DNA of 6,986 bases from Deltaproteobacteria bacterium (GTDB taxonomy: Bacteria > Desulfobacterota > DSM-4660 > Desulfatiglandales > B25-G16): NCBI GenBank assembly GCA_019308645.1, contig JAFDHR010000220.1, forward strand, positions 1 to 6,986, read 5' to 3'. Both the position numbers and the translations under genes were made by a program. Shown here one piece after another: positions 4,848-6,986 of the stretch (position 1 is its first letter; every line of letters begins with the position of its first letter). A model generated the notes under the pieces. The model saw nothing but the letters and a program-made list of their open reading frames with translations, had not been told where the DNA came from and did no database searches.

Positions 4848-5893
4848 TGCAGAACATAGCCAAAAATACATTCCTATTAGAGATTCCCTCTATCCTTGCT
4901 GCGCTTTTGGAGGTACCCGAGGACCAAGTGATCGTTCAAGAATCTTCACATGAAGTTCATCATGACTTGGTTCTAAATATAGGTGACCGTATTTTTCTCG
5001 CAGATTTCAAGAACTCAAGCGCTCGTCCACAGTTGCTTTCCGCATTGATGGACATCGAAAAAAACAGGAACAATTTAGCACACAATACGATTCCAATTGT
5101 GGTCGTTCCCTACATGGCGGAGGCAGGGCGCCACTTCTGCAGTGAACACCGACTCCCATGGCTTGATCTTTCAGGGAATGGGCACATAAGAGTACCAGGG
5201 CTCCTTATTCATGTTGAAGGCCGACCAAACCGTTTCAGGAGTGCCGGGCGACCACGCAATCCATTCGCTTCTAAGAGCTCACGAGTTGCGCGCCAACTCT
5301 TAATAGAGCCGGACAGATATATCACTCAGCGTGAATTATCGAAGGTACTTCTCCTGGGCGAAGGATTCGTAAGCAGTATTGTTCGGAAACTTGAAATGGA
5401 TGGAATGATAGTCCGAAATGACAACGTAGCACTCCGACCCTCCAATCCTGATCATTTACTTGATGCCTGGCATGACGTCTATGATTTCAATCGACACCAC
5501 ATTATCAAGGGGCATATCGCTGCTCGATCTGGAGATGCCCTCCTTCGTCGGATCGCAGATTCACTTAGCGAAAATGCTATAGATTATGCAGCGACTGGTC
5601 TTGGTGCCGCATGGATTTACTGCCACTTCGCAAACTTTCGACTTGTTAGCATTTACTTACAACATTTGCCTAATAAGGAGTTGCTGGGATTGCTAAACTT
5701 CAGGGAAGATGAACGCGGCGCCAACACATGGTTAGTTATTCCCAAAGACGAAGGAGTCTTTCATGGTTCTGAGGTGCGTGACGGAATTCCATGTGTGCAC
5801 CCTGTACAGGTGTATTTGGATTTGAAAGACCATCCTGAAAGAGCATCTGAAGCAGCCACCAAGTTACGTCAGGACTATTTCAGATGGAGGTAA
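4847..5893 (+). CDS. AbiEi-like antitoxin with N-terminal PD-(D/E)XK-like domain and winged helix
   Basis: A 348-residue protein in three parts. Residues 1-140 form an N-terminal domain in which Asp40 opens a hydrophobic strand and, after a GDR turn, FLADFK supplies Asp53-x-Lys55, the spacing of PD-(D/E)XK nuclease folds; a conserved-looking WLDLSGN (105-111) and two GRP turns (125-127, 134-136) follow. A winged helix lies at about 144-192 (TQRELSKVLLLGEGFVSSIV as recognition region). Residues 200-348 resemble the AbiEi C-terminal domain (LLDAW, HPVQVYLDLKDHPERASEAA). The role expected from context is repression of its own operon and control of the toxin one base downstream. ATG 4847 is the earliest possible start, since an in-frame TGA lies two codons before it, and it lacks a clear ribosome site. 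Whether the N-terminal domain cuts nucleic acid or only binds it is unknown. GC content is between the host's and the first module's. Confidence 0.82.
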   Translation: MQNIAKNTFLLEIPSILAALLEVPEDQVIVQESSHEVHHDLVLNIGDRIFLADFKNSSARPQLLSALMDIEKNRNNLAHNTIPIVVVPYMAEAGRHFCSEHRLPWLDLSGNGHIRVPGLLIHVEGRPNRFRSAGRPRNPFASKSSRVARQLLIEPDRYITQRELSKVLLLGEGFVSSIVRKLEMDGMIVRNDNVALRPSNPDHLLDAWHDVYDFNRHHIIKGHIAARSGDALLRRIADSLSENAIDYAATGLGAAWIYCHFANFRLVSIYLQHLPNKELLGLLNFREDERGANTWLVIPKDEGVFHGSEVRDGIPCVHPVQVYLDLKDHPERASEAATKLRQDYFRWR

Positions 5894-5894
5894 T

Positions 5895-6755
5895 ATGGCT
5901 GAAAAACCTTCTTACGCTTCTGAATATCGGCCAGAGCAAGTAACCCTGGTGTACCAAACATGCCTTTATGTTGCAACGAAACTTGGGGATCTCTTAGACG
6001 AACTTGTCGTAGTTGGTGGACTTGTGCCTTCTCTCCTAATACCGAGAAAATCACTTCCTCAAGATGTAGATCCTCATATCGGCACTATGGATCTTGATTT
6101 GGGTCTCACCCTGGCGCTCCTTAATGCTAAAAGATATGAAAACCTCACTGAAAGACTCCGTAGGGCAAGTTTCAAACCCGATACTAATAAGGCCGGAAAC
6201 CCGACATTTCAACGTTGGAAAATAGAGCTATCTAAAAATATGAAAGTAACCATTGATTTTGTGATTCCACCGAGTCTTGTAAACGATGTAGGAGGAAAGC
6301 TTCGTAATATCGAAAAAGACTTCGCGGCAGTAATTACCCCTGGGCTTCAACTTGCTTTCAGGGATAGGCAAAAGATAAGTATCGAAGGACAAACGATTTT
6401 AGGGGGTAAGGCAAGACGTGAGATGTGGGTATGTGGCCCTGGCGCGTTCGTGGTTCTCAAGGCCCTTGCCTTCGGAGCAAGGGATGAGAATAAAGATTCC
6501 TACGACCTGTATTACATGATTCGAAATTACGGTAATGGCGTTGAAGACGTCTACAAATGTCTGGCTCCTTTACTGGGTGACCAAGATTCTCAAAAAGCGC
6601 TTGAAATTCTAAAACGTGATTTCTCTGATCTCGATAAGATAGGACCTCTGGCTGTTGCCAAATTCCTTTATCGAAACCGAAATGATGATCTTCAGGCCGA
6701 AGTTGTAGGTTTTGTGAGCGAGCTCCTTGGAAAATGCCAAATCGTCCAAACCTGA
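5895..6755 (+). CDS. AbiEii-like nucleotidyltransferase toxin of the second type IV module
   Basis: A 286-residue protein, full length for the family. Nucleotidyltransferase core: VVVGGL with Gly41-Gly42, then TMDLDLG with Asp66 and Asp68 as the metal-binding pair, and VTIDFVIP with Asp121 as the third acid. A C-terminal helical part carries Lys189 and KDSYDLYYMI (200-209), the conserved K...KDxxDL motif of AbiEii and related proteins. Characterised members transfer nucleotides to RNA substrates such as tRNA (MenT) or act through GTP (AbiEii), stopping growth during phage infection. The substrate here is unknown. The start is set by GGAGG (5886-5890), four bases before ATG 5895 and inside the last codons of the antitoxin gene; the one-base gap indicates translational coupling. 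No damage is seen, so the toxin is probably functional. Its sequence differs strongly from the remnant at 4197, so the modules are not recent duplicates. Confidence 0.87.
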   Translation: MAEKPSYASEYRPEQVTLVYQTCLYVATKLGDLLDELVVVGGLVPSLLIPRKSLPQDVDPHIGTMDLDLGLTLALLNAKRYENLTERLRRASFKPDTNKAGNPTFQRWKIELSKNMKVTIDFVIPPSLVNDVGGKLRNIEKDFAAVITPGLQLAFRDRQKISIEGQTILGGKARREMWVCGPGAFVVLKALAFGARDENKDSYDLYYMIRNYGNGVEDVYKCLAPLLGDQDSQKALEILKRDFSDLDKIGPLAVAKFLYRNRNDDLQAEVVGFVSELLGKCQIVQT

Positions 6756-6790
6756 GTGATCAGTCTGGCAACACACCCCATTAGGCAAAT

Positions 6791-6846
6791 GATAGATATC
6801 ATAAATAACATTTTTTGCAATGTGAGGACTCGCGATATCTGCTATC
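6791..6846. repeat. Nested inverted repeat downstream of the toxin gene
   Basis: GATAGATATC (6791-6800) pairs with GATATCT-G-CTATC (6834-6846), ten pairs with a single bulged base. Inside the 33-base loop ACATT (6808-6812) pairs with AATGT (6819-6823). No T-run follows the outer stem, so it is not a standard intrinsic terminator, though it may stabilise the 3' end of the operon transcript. The rest of 6756-6986 is AT-rich with no supported gene. Confidence 0.4.
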
Positions 6847-6986
6847 TTGGGCAAGGATTTATCATGCTGAATTAATGAGATATTCCGATGAAATATGAAA
6901 GTGGGAGAGAATCTTATATGTCTACAATGATGGCAAGCTATCTGACATTTTTAATAATCCAAAAAAGCTTAATAACTTAAGGGCGT

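Noticed and set aside
6609..6854. 81-codon minus-strand ORF at the end of the toxin gene
   Set aside because: It is mostly antisense to the toxin C-terminus, with no ribosome site and no known motif.

Overview
The window is about 7 kb of AT-rich bacterial chromosome whose genes suggest an anaerobe. The clearest lineage hint is a CooC/AcsF-type nickel-insertion ATPase, which is tied to CO dehydrogenase/acetyl-CoA synthase. With an EF-G-like paralogue and an intergenic hairpin built of TGGAGTAT-type octamers, this points loosely to Desulfobacterota or another acetyl-CoA-pathway phylum. The species cannot be named from the sequence alone.

Layout. (1) 1-1470, minus strand: the first 490 codons of an elongation factor G-like GTPase, continuing off the left edge. 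(2) 1471-2050: a divergent intergenic region holding several hairpins, a strong rho-independent terminator that follows no visible gene, and the promoter of the next gene. (3) 2051-2806, plus: a CooC-like MinD/ParA-type ATPase. (4) 2807-3333: a gene-poor stretch containing the first copy of a 21-bp direct repeat. (5) 3334-4388: a GC-rich block with a complete AbiEi-type antitoxin gene behind a promoter with a perfect palindrome between its -35 and -10 elements. The overlapping AbiEii toxin gene survives only as its first ~48 codons, and its catalytic Asp pair is absent. (6) 4389-4846: the second copy of the 21-bp repeat, a small minus-strand ORF with good expression signals, and a cluster of GTGAAG/CTTCAC sites. 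(7) 4847-6755: a complete second AbiE-like (type IV toxin-antitoxin) operon. Its DNA-binding antitoxin has an extra N-terminal domain with a PD-(D/E)XK-like signature, and its nucleotidyltransferase toxin has all expected acidic residues. (8) 6756-6986: AT-rich and gene-poor, with one structured inverted repeat.

How it fits together. The left part looks like ordinary housekeeping or metabolic chromosome. The right part is a small defence/accessory spot where two unrelated AbiE-type modules sit one behind the other: an older, broken one that keeps only its antitoxin, and an intact one. Each antitoxin gene has its own candidate autoregulatory operator, and the two operators differ in sequence. 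The most notable points are the composite antitoxin of the second module, the multi-site operator that runs over its promoter up to the start codon (implying a nearly leaderless transcript), and the 21-bp direct repeats bracketing the broken module.
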